Shown here: piece after piece, positions 17,337 through 26,386 of the stretch
How positions within the stretch are numbered: the stretch's first letter is position 1
Layout of the letters: every line of letters begins with the position of its first letter
From: Lachnospiraceae bacterium
GTDB taxonomy: Bacteria > Bacillota > Clostridia > Lachnospirales > Lachnospiraceae
DNA length: 54,182 bases
Assembly (NCBI GenBank): GCA_016282915.1
Contig: JAEELW010000011.1
Span: 1-54,182 of the forward strand
Direction of reading: 5' to 3'
Notes under the pieces: model-generated
What the model was told of the DNA's origin: nothing
The model's input: the letters and a program-made list of their open reading frames with translations, nothing else
Database searches by the model: none
Made by a program: the position numbers and the translations under genes

Positions 17337-18776
17337 ATGACGAAAGATCATCCTTTTCTCGGAGCGTGCATGCTCCCCCATCCGCCCATCATCCTTCCGG
17401 AGGTGGGACATGGGGAAGAAAAAAAGATCAGCGCAACGGCTGAAGCATTTTCAAAAGCAGCGGATATGATCGCTTCGCTGCATCCGGATACCATTGTGAT
17501 CTCGAGTCCGCATACTGTGATGTATGCGGACTATTTTCATATCTCACCGGGAAAAGAGGCGCATGGGGATATGGGACGATTCGGCGCAGCGCAAGTGGAA
17601 ATGAGCGTGGAATATGATGCGGAACTTGCGGAGCTGGTCGCGGGACTTGCGGAGATGGAAGGGATCCCTGCGGGAGGCGACGGGCAGCGTGATCCTTCCC
17701 TGGATCACGGAGTGATGGTGCCGCTGTATTTCATTCTTCCGAAGTACTCCGAATTCAAACTGCTGCGGGTGGGACTTTCCGGACTGCCGCTTTCCGAGCA
17801 TTATCGTCTGGGGCAGTGCATCACGCAGGCACTTGCCCAGCTGGGACGCAGGGCTGTTTATGTGGCGAGCGGCGATCTGTCCCACAAACAGAAAGAGGAC
17901 GGACCCTACGGTCTGGCTCCCGAAGGACCGCAATACGATGAGCGCATCATGCGGGTCATGGGCAGCGGAAATTTTGGAGAATTATTCGATTTTGATGAGA
18001 GTTTCTGCGACAAGGCGGCGGAATGCGGACACCGTTCCTTCGTGATGATGGCGGGAGCGCTGGACGGCCGCGCGGTAATCGCGGAGGAACTGTCTCATGA
18101 AGCGACCTTCGGCGTGGGGTACGGTATCTGTCTTTTCCATCCGCAGGGAGCTGTGGAGGAGAGACGTTTTCTGAAGATAAGGGAAGAAAAAATGCTTTCG
18201 GAGATCAAAGCGGCCCATGATAAACAGGATCCTTTTGTACGGCTGGCGCGGATGTCGCTGGAAAGTTATGTGAGGGACGGTATACGCCTGGCGGATGCTG
18301 CCGCTGCGGTAAAAAAGGTGCTGGAAAACGAAGCGGAAGCGGAGGAACTGCGGGAGCAGCTTTTGGAGAAACAGGCAGGGGCTTTTGTATCCCTGCATAA
18401 GGACGGACAGCTCAGGGGCTGTATCGGGACCATACTTCCGGTGCGCAGCTGCCTCGCGGAGGAACTGCTGCGTAATGCCATAAGTGCGGGAACCGAGGAT
18501 CCGCGTTTTTCGCCGCTGCGTCCGGAGGAGCTGCCTTATCTGGAATACAGCGTGGACGTGCTGGGGGAGCCTGAAGATATCGCGGGACCGGAAGCGCTGG
18601 ATGTGAAACGCTACGGAGTGATCGTAAGCAAGGGTTTCCGACGGGGGCTGCTCCTGCCGGATCTGGACGGGATCGATACCGTGGAGGAGCAGATCGCCAT
18701 CGCAAAACGCAAAGCCGGGATAGGCCCCGGGGAGGAAGTGAGCCTGCAGCGTTTTGAAGTGGTGAGGCACCATTGA
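17337..18776 (+). CDS. MEMO1/LigB-like and AMMECR1 domain fusion
   Basis: A 479-residue protein joining two families usually annotated as AmmeMemoRadiSam system proteins B and A. Residues 1 to about 280 form a class III extradiol-dioxygenase/MEMO fold: ACMLPHPPIILPEVGHGE, VISSPHTVMYADYFHIS, GDLSHKQKEDGPYG. Residues about 300-479 are AMMECR1, with the hallmark LRGCIGTI at about 359 and FSPLRPEELPYLEYSVDVL. Biochemical function of the bacterial fusion is unknown. The third usual partner, a radical SAM enzyme of the AmrS type, is not adjacent. AAGGAG 6-7 nt upstream supports the start at 17337, 17 nt after the anti-sigma candidate, so it may be co-transcribed with the sigma operon. Confidence 0.92.
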   Translation: MTKDHPFLGACMLPHPPIILPEVGHGEEKKISATAEAFSKAADMIASLHPDTIVISSPHTVMYADYFHISPGKEAHGDMGRFGAAQVEMSVEYDAELAELVAGLAEMEGIPAGGDGQRDPSLDHGVMVPLYFILPKYSEFKLLRVGLSGLPLSEHYRLGQCITQALAQLGRRAVYVASGDLSHKQKEDGPYGLAPEGPQYDERIMRVMGSGNFGELFDFDESFCDKAAECGHRSFVMMAGALDGRAVIAEELSHEATFGVGYGICLFHPQGAVEERRFLKIREEKMLSEIKAAHDKQDPFVRLARMSLESYVRDGIRLADAAAAVKKVLENEAEAEELREQLLEKQAGAFVSLHKDGQLRGCIGTILPVRSCLAEELLRNAISAGTEDPRFSPLRPEELPYLEYSVDVLGEPEDIAGPEALDVKRYGVIVSKGFRRGLLLPDLDGIDTVEEQIAIAKRKAGIGPGEEVSLQRFEVVRHH

Positions 18777-18792
18777 TCCGTATCGTATCTGC

Positions 18793-18821
18793 TTGACGAA
18801 AACATCTGTCCGTAATACAAT
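18793..18821 (+). promoter_or_regulatory. Promoter of the reverse rubrerythrin gene
   Basis: -35 TTGACG (18793-18798), 17-nt spacer, -10 TACAAT (18816-18821); close to consensus. No clear PerR box was seen. Confidence 0.75.
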
Positions 18822-18867
18822 GGTCTCATGCTGAAAGGCAAATATAATACGGCAGGAGGTGTTTCCA

Positions 18868-19407
18868 ATGAAATTTGTATGTTCGGTATGTGGTTACGTT
18901 TTTGAAGGCGATAATCCCCCTGCAGAGTGCCCGATCTGTCATGCACCTGCAGAGAAGTTCAAAGCACAGGAAGGAGAGAAGACCTGGGCTGCAGAGCACG
19001 TGGTGGGAGTAGCAAAGGGTGCACCCGAGGATATCATCAAGGATCTGCGTGCAAACTTTGAAGGTGAGTGCAGCGAAGTCGGTATGTATCTGGCAATGGC
19101 ACGTGTTGCCATGCGTGAAGGCTACCCCGAGGTGGGTATGTATTATGAGAAAGCCGCTTTTGAAGAGGCAGAGCATGCTGCCAAGTTTGCGGAGCTTCTG
19201 GGTGAGGTGGTGACGGATTCCACCAAAAAGAACCTTGAGATGCGTGTGGATGCCGAAAACGGCGCTACCGCAGGCAAGACGGATCTGGCAAAGCGCGCGA
19301 AGGAACTTAATCTGGATGCGATCCATGATACCGTTCATGAGATGGCCCGTGACGAAGCAAGGCACGGCAAGGCTTTTGAGGGGCTCCTGAAGAGATATTT
19401 CGGCTGA
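18868..19407 (+). CDS. Reverse rubrerythrin (peroxide reductase)
   Basis: A 179-residue non-haem iron peroxide scavenger. The rubredoxin-like FeS4 domain comes first (CSVCGY at 5-10 and CPICHA), followed by the four-helix ferritin-like diiron domain with [28 protein letters not shown] and [12 protein letters not shown] supplying Glu/His ligands. This order is that of the reverse rubrerythrins of clostridia, which reduce H2O2 (and O2) using electrons from NADH through rubredoxin-type carriers. The start at 18868 follows AGGAGGT by 7 nt; the upstream GTG at 18859 overlaps that RBS. Monocistronic, with promoter and terminator visible. Confidence 0.93.
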   Translation: MKFVCSVCGYVFEGDNPPAECPICHAPAEKFKAQEGEKTWAAEHVVGVAKGAPEDIIKDLRANFEGECSEVGMYLAMARVAMREGYPEVGMYYEKAAFEEAEHAAKFAELLGEVVTDSTKKNLEMRVDAENGATAGKTDLAKRAKELNLDAIHDTVHEMARDEARHGKAFEGLLKRYFG

Positions 19408-19430
19408 TAAAGGACGTAACGCAGCAAAGA

Positions 19431-19459
19431 CATGCTCCACGTTGTGGGGCATGTTTTTT
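19431..19459 (+). terminator. Intrinsic terminator after the rubrerythrin gene
   Basis: CATGCTCCAC / GTGGGGCATG stem (10 bp, one G-U) with a 3-nt loop, followed by six T. Confidence 0.93.
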
Positions 19460-19477
19460 ACTGTATAGGAAAATGCT

Positions 19478-19524
19478 GCCGGGCAAGCGCGTCCGGCGCG
19501 GGCATGCCGCAAGCGGCATGCTTG
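19478..19524. other. GC-rich double hairpin between terminator and kinase promoter
   Basis: Two stems sit here: GCCGG / CCGGC (about 19478-19497) and the perfect 8-bp GCATGCCG / CGGCATGC with a 4-nt loop (19502-19521), which ends in TTGTTTT. It lies between a complete terminator and the next promoter, so it is not needed for either. It could be a second terminator or a small palindromic repeat. Confidence 0.45.
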
Positions 19525-19544
19525 TTTTATATATCGGAAATTGC

Positions 19545-19572
19545 TTGCAGATATCTGTTTGTACTGTATAAT
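19545..19572 (+). promoter_or_regulatory. Promoter of the hybrid-kinase operon
   Basis: -35 TTGCAG (19545-19550), 16-nt spacer, -10 TATAAT (19567-19572), 44 nt upstream of the first kinase gene. No other strong promoter or terminator was seen until about 30.0 kb. Confidence 0.65.
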
Positions 19573-19616
19573 AATATTGGCATGTTTTAACATTGATCCA
19601 TTAAGGAAGGTCGTGC

Positions 19617-21668
19617 ATGAGTCAGAAGAGTAATGAGAAATTCATTATTTTTGTCGCTACACTTGCATCGGTAGGACTGATCGTAGAGAATTTCGTGATG
19701 GGCTGGGAATTCTGGGTCCCGGTTGTAGTCGTTGTCGGTATCCTGTCCCTGTGGACGGTATATTTTATGGACAGGCTCGACCCCGGCATCCGTAAGTATT
19801 TCTATTTTGCCGTAGCTGTTCTTCTGCTGTTTTATCATGGCATACACAAGACCAGTCTTTTCGACATCGCGCTGGCTGTGGTTCTGGTCATGATTACCTT
19901 TTCCATACTAAACAGCGTTTATATGATGAATACGCTTCTATTGGAATTTTTCATCCTGCTGGGCATACATTTTCTGAATCTGCCCGGAGGCGATCCTCTC
20001 GTATACGACAGCCTTACCATATCCAGGATACTGCTACATGTGTCGATCGTTCTGCTGGTATATTCCATCAGCGTCAGAATGATCCGCGAAAGGCGCGAGG
20101 ATGAGGAAGAGAACAGGCGGAAGGAAGCGCGTATTGCCGCAAATGACGCAAGCATGGAGGATTTCCTGTCAAATATCTCCCATGAACTGCGCACACCGGT
20201 CAATGTCGTAAACGGTATGTCCGATCTGCTGATACGGAGAGGGGCGGGACAGGAAGCTGATGCCATCAGGTCGGCGGGAGTAAGGCTGGCGAACCAGATT
20301 GAAGATATCCAGGATTACACGGAATGCAAAAGGAAAAAGATCTTTCTTGAGGAAGAAAACTATATGAGTACCTCGCTGATCAATGATGTGGTCATGGGCT
20401 TCCGTTTGAGTGATAAGGCTGATGAGCTGGAACTGGTCGTGGATCTGGACCCGCAGACGCCCGCAATGATGAAAGGGGATATCAAGAAGCTTCATAAGAT
20501 CTTCCGGCATCTGCTGGAGAATGCAGTCAAGTTTACGAGACAGGGCGGTATCTCCGTAAAGATGTACAGCGAGAACACGGATTACGGGGTAAACCTGAGC
20601 ATAGAGGTGACGGATACAGGCATCGGTATGGACCGGAATGCGGTCCACTCGGTCACCGAGGGGATGTATCAGGAGAATAAAAAAAGAAACCGCAGTTCGG
20701 GAGGTATCGGTCTCGGACTGTTTATCGTGTATGGTTTTGCACACAGGATGGGCGGCTTCGTAAGGATCGAAAGCGAGAAAGGAAACGGGACGACGATACG
20801 GGTAACGATCCCGCAGAAGGTTGTGGACGCGAAACCCTGTCTGTCTCTGGAAAAGAACTTTGACGGAGCGGTCCTTTTCCATGTACGGCCGGATAAATAT
20901 AAGGTTCCGAGATTACGTGATTTCTATCGCGGCATGGCATCAAAACTTGCCATGGGCGTACATGTGCCTTTATATCCTGCGGAAACGGTTTACGAAGTGG
21001 AGCGGCTGAAGGGAAAACTGAATGTAAGCCATGTGTTTATGGGGCAGGAGGAATATGAGGAGAACAGGGGGTATTTTGAGGCTCTTGCCAAAGAAGGTAT
21101 CGTGGTGGCGGTTTCTGCGGGGAACGATCTGAAACTTCCCGAGAACAGCGGGGTCATGCTGCTGCCTAAGCCTTTATATGCTTATCCTGTGCTTAAGATC
21201 CTGAACGAAGGCAGGAATGCAAAAGATACGGACGGTGTTGAAAATACCGAGAAACCGGTATTCAGAGGAGTGCGGGCACTGGTCGTGGATGATGAACCGA
21301 TGAATCTTGTTGTGGCGACATCGCTCTTTCGTAATTACGAGATGATCATTGAAACCGCAGCAAGCGGAAAAGAGGCGATCCGTAAATACCGGGAGAATGA
21401 TTATGACCTGATCTTCATGGATCATATGATGCCGGAGATGGACGGCGTGGAAGCCATGAAGCAGATCAAGGGACTGGCGGAATCCCTGAACAGGGAGACC
21501 CCTGTCATCGCGCTCACGGCAAACGCTGTATCCGGTGCAAGGGAAATGTTCCTGCAGGAAGGCTTTGACGGCTTTATCGCAAAACCGATCAATATGGCGG
21601 ATTTTGAACGGGTGGTGCAGAGGGTACTCGGCAGTTCCCGCAAAGGCAGAGGAGGTGAGCGCAAATGA
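19617..21668 (+). CDS. Membrane hybrid histidine kinase with C-terminal receiver
   Basis: 683 aa. The N-terminus has about five hydrophobic helices (residues 8-155) with short loops, an unidentified membrane sensor. Then HisKA with the phospho-accepting His189 (SNISHELRTPVNVV), the N box LENAVKFT (about 300), the G boxes DTGIGMD (about 331) and GGIGLGLFIVYG (about 362). Residues about 400-540 look like a degenerate receiver (ends in LLPKPLYAYPVLKIL, no clear phospho-Asp). A canonical receiver follows (about 553-680): LVVDDEPMNL, phospho-Asp about 602 in FMDHMMPEMDG, ALTANA and FIAKPI. It has no Hpt domain of its own; one is supplied by the next gene. Start with AAGGAAGGT upstream; the stop overlaps the second kinase by 4 nt. 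Confidence 0.92.
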   Translation: MSQKSNEKFIIFVATLASVGLIVENFVMGWEFWVPVVVVVGILSLWTVYFMDRLDPGIRKYFYFAVAVLLLFYHGIHKTSLFDIALAVVLVMITFSILNSVYMMNTLLLEFFILLGIHFLNLPGGDPLVYDSLTISRILLHVSIVLLVYSISVRMIRERREDEEENRRKEARIAANDASMEDFLSNISHELRTPVNVVNGMSDLLIRRGAGQEADAIRSAGVRLANQIEDIQDYTECKRKKIFLEEENYMSTSLINDVVMGFRLSDKADELELVVDLDPQTPAMMKGDIKKLHKIFRHLLENAVKFTRQGGISVKMYSENTDYGVNLSIEVTDTGIGMDRNAVHSVTEGMYQENKKRNRSSGGIGLGLFIVYGFAHRMGGFVRIESEKGNGTTIRVTIPQKVVDAKPCLSLEKNFDGAVLFHVRPDKYKVPRLRDFYRGMASKLAMGVHVPLYPAETVYEVERLKGKLNVSHVFMGQEEYEENRGYFEALAKEGIVVAVSAGNDLKLPENSGVMLLPKPLYAYPVLKILNEGRNAKDTDGVENTEKPVFRGVRALVVDDEPMNLVVATSLFRNYEMIIETAASGKEAIRKYRENDYDLIFMDHMMPEMDGVEAMKQIKGLAESLNRETPVIALTANAVSGAREMFLQEGFDGFIAKPINMADFERVVQRVLGSSRKGRGGERK

Positions 21669-24600
21669 GACTGATCAAAGCTGCCTTTGATGCCGTAAAG
21701 GATCCGGAAAGGGACTTTATTGAACGGATCTTCCTGATCCTGACCTTCATGTCGGAAGTAACGGTGTTCATCGCCTTTATCGGCGATCTGATCACCGGTG
21801 AAAATCTGTATGAACTGATCATACTGGGTCTGACGATCACTCTGGTGCCGCTCATCGTTCTGATCTGCCTGCACTTTGATAAGCTGAAACTCGCGATCCG
21901 GCTAATCGTGATCGCTCTTGTGTTTGCCATCCTGCCGACGCTGTTCTTTTTCGGCGGCGGCCTGGAAGGCGGCGGCGTGCTCTGGATCATCTTCGCCTTT
22001 ATGTATGTCGGGCTTCTGCTCCGGGGCAAATGGCGCATGGTCATGTTTCTGCTGATCACGCTGCTGACCTTTGCCTGTTTCTTTACGGCCTATTGTTATC
22101 CGGAGACGGTATATCAGCATAGCCGGGAAATGTTCTATGTGGATTCCTTCCTTTCGCTGATCATGGTGGGCGTGCTCTGCTTTGTCATGACCTGGTCCCA
22201 GGGGCGTCTCTTTGCCCAGGAGAACGAGCGTGCGAAAAAGGAAGCGGAAAGAGCGGAGGAACTGACCCGCTCCCAGAACCGCTTTTTTTCCAGCATGAGC
22301 CATGAGATCCGTACGCCGATCAATTCCATCCTGGGGCTCAATGAACTGATACTCCGGGATCAGGAGGCTTCCGATGAGATCATCCGCGATGCTTTGGGGA
22401 TACAGGGATCGGGGAAAATGCTTCTGGCATTGATCAATGATATCCTCGATTTTTCCAAGATAGAGGCCGGAAGCATGGATATCGTTCCCGTTGATTACCG
22501 GATCGGGGATATGCTTTCGGAGATCGTTAATATGATGTGGCTCAGAGCGCATGATAAAGGGCTCGGTTTCGAAGTGAGCGTGGATCCGGAAGTACCACAG
22601 CTTTTGTACGGGGATGAAGTGCGTATCAAGCAGGTGATCATCAACCTGCTCAATAACGCGGTCAAATATACAAAGGAAGGCCACGTTGGTCTTCGTGTCG
22701 AAAGCAGGGAAGCCGAAGAGGATATGGTAGAGCTGCTGATCTCCGTGTCGGATACGGGAATGGGGATCCGGAAGGAAGATCTTCCTTATCTTTTTGACGC
22801 CTTTAAGAGAGTGGACGAAGGAAAGAACCGGCATATCGAGGGTACGGGACTGGGACTCAGTATCGTAAAGCAGCTGACAGAGCTCATGGACGGGAATGTC
22901 ACCGTGAGCAGTATCTACGGTGAGGGTTCTACGTTTTCGGTCAGTCTCCGGCAGAAGGTTTCCGATCACGGGAAGATAGGGGAGCTGAACATCCACAATC
23001 AGCAGGTGGTGAAGAGAAGTGTTTATGAGAGCAGCTTTCTGGCGCCTGAGGTCCGTATCCTGATCGTGGATGACAATGAGATGAACCTGGAAGTGGAGCG
23101 GAGACTTCTGGAAGATACCGATATGGCTATCGATAAGGCGCTGAGCGGGAAAGCAGCGCTGGATATGTGCCAGAAAGCGCATTATGACGCCATCTTCATG
23201 GACCATCTGATGCCGGAGATGGATGGTATCGAATGTCTGAAACTCCTGCGGGAACAGGCAGGCGGCCTGAACCGGAATACGCCGGTCATCGTGCTTACGG
23301 CGAATGCGGGAAGTGAGAACAGAGAACTGTATAACCGGGCAGGTTTTGACGGATATCTTGTAAAACCGGTTTCCGGTACGGCTATGGAGGAGATCCTGAT
23401 CCGGCATATCTCCAGGGAGAAGATCATACTCCGGAATGTAATGATGGGAGATGACAGCGAGATCCATACATCGGATAAGTATGCGGAAAAACTTCCGGTC
23501 GTCATCACCAGTTCGAATATGTGTGATCTGCCCGATCCTGTGATCCGCAAGATGCATATCCCCGTCATGCCTTTCCGCATCCGTACCGAAGAGGGCGTTT
23601 TCAAGGATGGCGTTCACATAGATGCTTATGAGCTGATCCGTCATGTATCCGAGGGCAAAGAAGCTGTTTCCGAGGTGCCGGATGAGGCTGAGTACACGGA
23701 ATTTTTTGCGGAGGCATTGAAAAAGGCTCATCATCTGATATATATCGCGCTCACGTCGAACATGAGTAAGGACTACAGGACGGCTTGTGAGGCAGCGAGG
23801 GCATTTGATAATGTTACGGTGATCAACTCGGAGGTGCTTTCCAGCGCTACCGGAATACTGGTGATGGTCGCCTGCAAGCTGGCGCAGCAGGGACTGTCGG
23901 TCAGTGATATCGTTTCCGAGCTGGAAAAGGTAAAAAAACAGCTGAGATGCAGCTTTATCATTGATACGACGGAATACATGGCAAGGAAGGGGCTGGTCAG
24001 CCGCAGGCTTCACGGGGTCGCAAAAGTACTGAACCTTCATCCGGCGCTGCGCGTCCGGAAAGACAGGACAGGCATCCAGGGATTCTGGTTTGGAAAAACG
24101 AAAAGAGCTTACCGGGGTTATATCAAAACAGCACTTCCGGCTGATGTGATCCCGGATCCGGAGCTGGTGTTTGTTACCTATGTGGATATCCCGGAAGAAA
24201 CACTTTCGTGGATCGAGGAGGAGATCGGGAAAGCGGCACGTTTTGAGCATGTGGTCTTTCAGCAGGCTTCGGCAGCCATTTCCACAAACTCCGGTCCCGG
24301 GACCTTTGGGATCCTGTATTTTACAAAATCGGACAAATCGTACAATATTGCATCCTTTATAGACGATGTGACCGCGGAGGAGAGAGCTGTGGAGAGCAGG
24401 GAAAGCATAGAGGAGCAGGCTCCGGAAAGCGATACGGAGGAAACAGAGCTTTCTGAGGCAGAGGAAGAACTGCAGCCCGTGCCGGAGGAACGGACGGAAC
24501 TGCTTGAAGAAACGGAGGATACATGGTATAAGGAACTGAAGTGTATCGATACGGAGGCGGCGATACGAAACAGCGGCTCCGCTGATGCATTTAAGGCGGT

Positions 24601-25111
24601 ATTGAAGATCTTCTTTGATTCTGTTACGAATAAGCATGAGGAACTGGAAAAGATTTATTCTGCAGAAGACTGGGAGGATTATACGATACGGATCCATGCA
24701 CTGAAGAGTTCGGCCAGACTGGTAGGGGCAACGGAACTCGGAGAAAAGGCAGAGCTGCTGGAGAATGCCGGGAAAGAAAAGGATACCGCTTACATCAGGG
24801 AACATCATCCGTCCGTTATGAAAGAGTATCTGGCCCTCCGGGACTCTCTTGCCCCGGTATTTACGCAGGAGCGGAACGGAGATGAAGGGAAAGAGAAAAA
24901 CAGGCCTGTAGCGGACAGTTACCTTATGGAAAGCATATATGAAGGGCTGCGTGAAGCTGCGGAGGCGATGGACTGTGACATGGTAGAAGAGATCCTGAAA
25001 GAGATTGATGGCTATGCCATACCTGAAGCGGAAAAGGAAAGATTCCTGCTGCTCCGGGGAAAGGCAGAGGCGCTGGATTATGAAGGAATGCTGGAAGTGC
25101 TGAAAGGATAA
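21665..25111 (+). CDS. Hybrid histidine kinase fused to a DegV lipid-binding domain and Hpt
   Basis: 1148 aa, an unusual composite. Order: six hydrophobic helices (about 20-190); HisKA with His213 (SSMSHEIRTPINS); HATPase (NLLNNAVKYT, DTGMGI, GTGLGLSIVKQL); receiver about 463-585 with phospho-Asp513 (FMDHLMPEMDG); then residues about 611-886 match the DegV/EDD fold: VVITSSNMCDLP at its start, ALTSNMSKDYRTACEAA, VINSEVLSSATGILVMVA, FIIDTTEYMARKGLVSRR and the terminal NSGPGTFGILYF. DegV (FakB) proteins bind a free fatty acid. A Glu-rich linker (about 895-945) leads to an Hpt domain with His1011 (HALKSSARLVGA), then a helical tail (about 1080-1148). The likely chain is His213 to Asp513 to His1011 to a separate receiver. 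A lipid sensor role is inference. Confidence 0.9.
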   Translation: MRLIKAAFDAVKDPERDFIERIFLILTFMSEVTVFIAFIGDLITGENLYELIILGLTITLVPLIVLICLHFDKLKLAIRLIVIALVFAILPTLFFFGGGLEGGGVLWIIFAFMYVGLLLRGKWRMVMFLLITLLTFACFFTAYCYPETVYQHSREMFYVDSFLSLIMVGVLCFVMTWSQGRLFAQENERAKKEAERAEELTRSQNRFFSSMSHEIRTPINSILGLNELILRDQEASDEIIRDALGIQGSGKMLLALINDILDFSKIEAGSMDIVPVDYRIGDMLSEIVNMMWLRAHDKGLGFEVSVDPEVPQLLYGDEVRIKQVIINLLNNAVKYTKEGHVGLRVESREAEEDMVELLISVSDTGMGIRKEDLPYLFDAFKRVDEGKNRHIEGTGLGLSIVKQLTELMDGNVTVSSIYGEGSTFSVSLRQKVSDHGKIGELNIHNQQVVKRSVYESSFLAPEVRILIVDDNEMNLEVERRLLEDTDMAIDKALSGKAALDMCQKAHYDAIFMDHLMPEMDGIECLKLLREQAGGLNRNTPVIVLTANAGSENRELYNRAGFDGYLVKPVSGTAMEEILIRHISREKIILRNVMMGDDSEIHTSDKYAEKLPVVITSSNMCDLPDPVIRKMHIPVMPFRIRTEEGVFKDGVHIDAYELIRHVSEGKEAVSEVPDEAEYTEFFAEALKKAHHLIYIALTSNMSKDYRTACEAARAFDNVTVINSEVLSSATGILVMVACKLAQQGLSVSDIVSELEKVKKQLRCSFIIDTTEYMARKGLVSRRLHGVAKVLNLHPALRVRKDRTGIQGFWFGKTKRAYRGYIKTALPADVIPDPELVFVTYVDIPEETLSWIEEEIGKAARFEHVVFQQASAAISTNSGPGTFGILYFTKSDKSYNIASFIDDVTAEERAVESRESIEEQAPESDTEETELSEAEEELQPVPEERTELLEETEDTWYKELKCIDTEAAIRNSGSADAFKAVLKIFFDSVTNKHEELEKIYSAEDWEDYTIRIHALKSSARLVGATELGEKAELLENAGKEKDTAYIREHHPSVMKEYLALRDSLAPVFTQERNGDEGKEKNRPVADSYLMESIYEGLREAAEAMDCDMVEEILKEIDGYAIPEAEKERFLLLRGKAEALDYEGMLEVLKG

Positions 25112-25129
25112 AGAAAGAGGAGGAGACGA

Positions 25130-25348
25130 ATGGAAGATAACATACGGGGAAAGCTGGAAAAGATCCTTCGGGGTGAACTGAAATACACATCGATGAATCT
25201 GGCTTTTAACATGCTGATCACAAAGCTGAAAAAGAAAGTACAGGCAGATCCCGGGAGCATGGACGCGTGTATGAAGGAGATGGAGGAATTCCTCTCGAAA
25301 TACACGATCGTTGCAAAGGTGGATCTGGCGAATATTGCTGCGCTTTGA
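25130..25348 (+). CDS. Small helical protein in the kinase operon (72 aa)
   Basis: Not recognised. The 72 residues are charged and predicted helical: MEDNIRGKLEKILRGELKY, MLITKLKKKVQADP, MEEFLSKYTIVAKVDLANI. There is no signal peptide or membrane segment. An AGGAGGAG lies about 8 nt before the ATG and the gene starts 18 nt after the DegV-containing kinase, so it is very likely real and co-expressed. It could be a small partner or connector of the phosphorelay, but nothing in the sequence proves this. Confidence 0.75.
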   Translation: MEDNIRGKLEKILRGELKYTSMNLAFNMLITKLKKKVQADPGSMDACMKEMEEFLSKYTIVAKVDLANIAAL

Positions 25349-25384
25349 TAAAGACAGAGTCTGTTAAATAAGGAGGTTACGCTT

Positions 25385-26350
25385 ATGCTCAAGAGTTTGG
25401 AAGAAACGATCGCCCTGATCAACGAAGGAAAGGTATTACATATTGCGGCAGACGATACGCTGCTCCGGAAGCTTCCGAAGGGGAAGTGGATCGGCGGGAC
25501 TACGCCGTACTTTATCAGTGAAGATGGGGGCGTTTTTTCAAAAGACAGACTTTTTGTGAACGTTATCGATCAGGCTGAGGATGTCCGTATCGCGGTATAC
25601 GGAAAGTATAATATCTTTCAGATCGTGGAAGAGTGTTATGATAACGGCCTTACGATGCTCATCATGCCCTTCGGATCAGCGGTGGCGATGAAATATGCCA
25701 GGGAGGCTCCCGATGTGGAAGAACTGCTCATGCATCCGGTCATCGGCTGGATCGCGGGTGCGGATCTGGATGATGGCGGAGAGATCAGGGTATATGACGG
25801 GAGCAGCGGAGAGTCCTATACCGATAAAGCGGTCGTCCTGTATATAAAGCTTCCCGAGGGAAAGAGCGCCATGATCAATATGATCAATATCTTCAGCGAC
25901 GACAAGACCGATCCTGTGATCCGCTTCTATGACAATGAACTGAACGTCACGAGGTGCAGTGTGAACGGTCAGGATGTGAGTTTTGCGGAGTATATCGGAA
26001 AGAAGGGCTTTGATGCGAAGATGCCTCTGGTGGCGGATTATAACGGCTCCTATATCAATACATCCATAAAGGAAGTGGGAGACGGAAAGGTCAGTTTTTA
26101 TGCCCCGGTATTTAAGGACATCGAATACCGTTTTGCCGTGCCGGTGGAGGATTATGCTGTGGAGTTTAAGAAACAGATCGACGCCGCGGGGGCTCGCAAT
26201 CCCGTCATTTCCTTTAACTGTATCCTGAATTATCTGTATTGCGGGCTGAACGGGAAGAAGACGCCGCCGTATACGGGGCCGGTCACTTTCGGGGAGGTGG
26301 CTTACCAGCTTATGAACCAGACCCTTGTTTATTACGAGATTTTAGGGTAG
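25385..26350 (+). CDS. Unknown protein, faintly FIST-like, in the kinase operon
   Basis: 321 aa, cytoplasmic (no signal, no membrane helix). The opening, SLEETIALINEGKVLHIAAD then LLRKLPKGKWIGGTTPYF, suggests a ligand-binding alpha/beta protein. Two regions recall FIST sensory proteins: the middle VIGWIAGADL followed by DKAVVLYIKL, and the end VISFNCILNYLYCGL then GPVTFGEVAYQLMNQTLV, comparable with the FIST C-terminal ending (GE...NQT). FIST proteins are small-ligand sensors often next to histidine kinases, which would suit this place, but the similarity is weak and read by eye. AGGAGGT precedes the ATG. The spacing to both neighbours is 36 nt. Confidence 0.6.
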   Translation: MLKSLEETIALINEGKVLHIAADDTLLRKLPKGKWIGGTTPYFISEDGGVFSKDRLFVNVIDQAEDVRIAVYGKYNIFQIVEECYDNGLTMLIMPFGSAVAMKYAREAPDVEELLMHPVIGWIAGADLDDGGEIRVYDGSSGESYTDKAVVLYIKLPEGKSAMINMINIFSDDKTDPVIRFYDNELNVTRCSVNGQDVSFAEYIGKKGFDAKMPLVADYNGSYINTSIKEVGDGKVSFYAPVFKDIEYRFAVPVEDYAVEFKKQIDAAGARNPVISFNCILNYLYCGLNGKKTPPYTGPVTFGEVAYQLMNQTLVYYEILG

Positions 26351-26386
26351 TATAGTGTCGATTATCTCACAGGAGGAAAAGTAACG

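Noticed and set aside
21902-24808. A 968-codon open frame antisense to the DegV-containing kinase
   Set aside because: No family features, no RBS or promoter, and the plus-strand frame shows clear kinase, receiver, DegV and Hpt motifs. The long antisense frame follows from codon bias.
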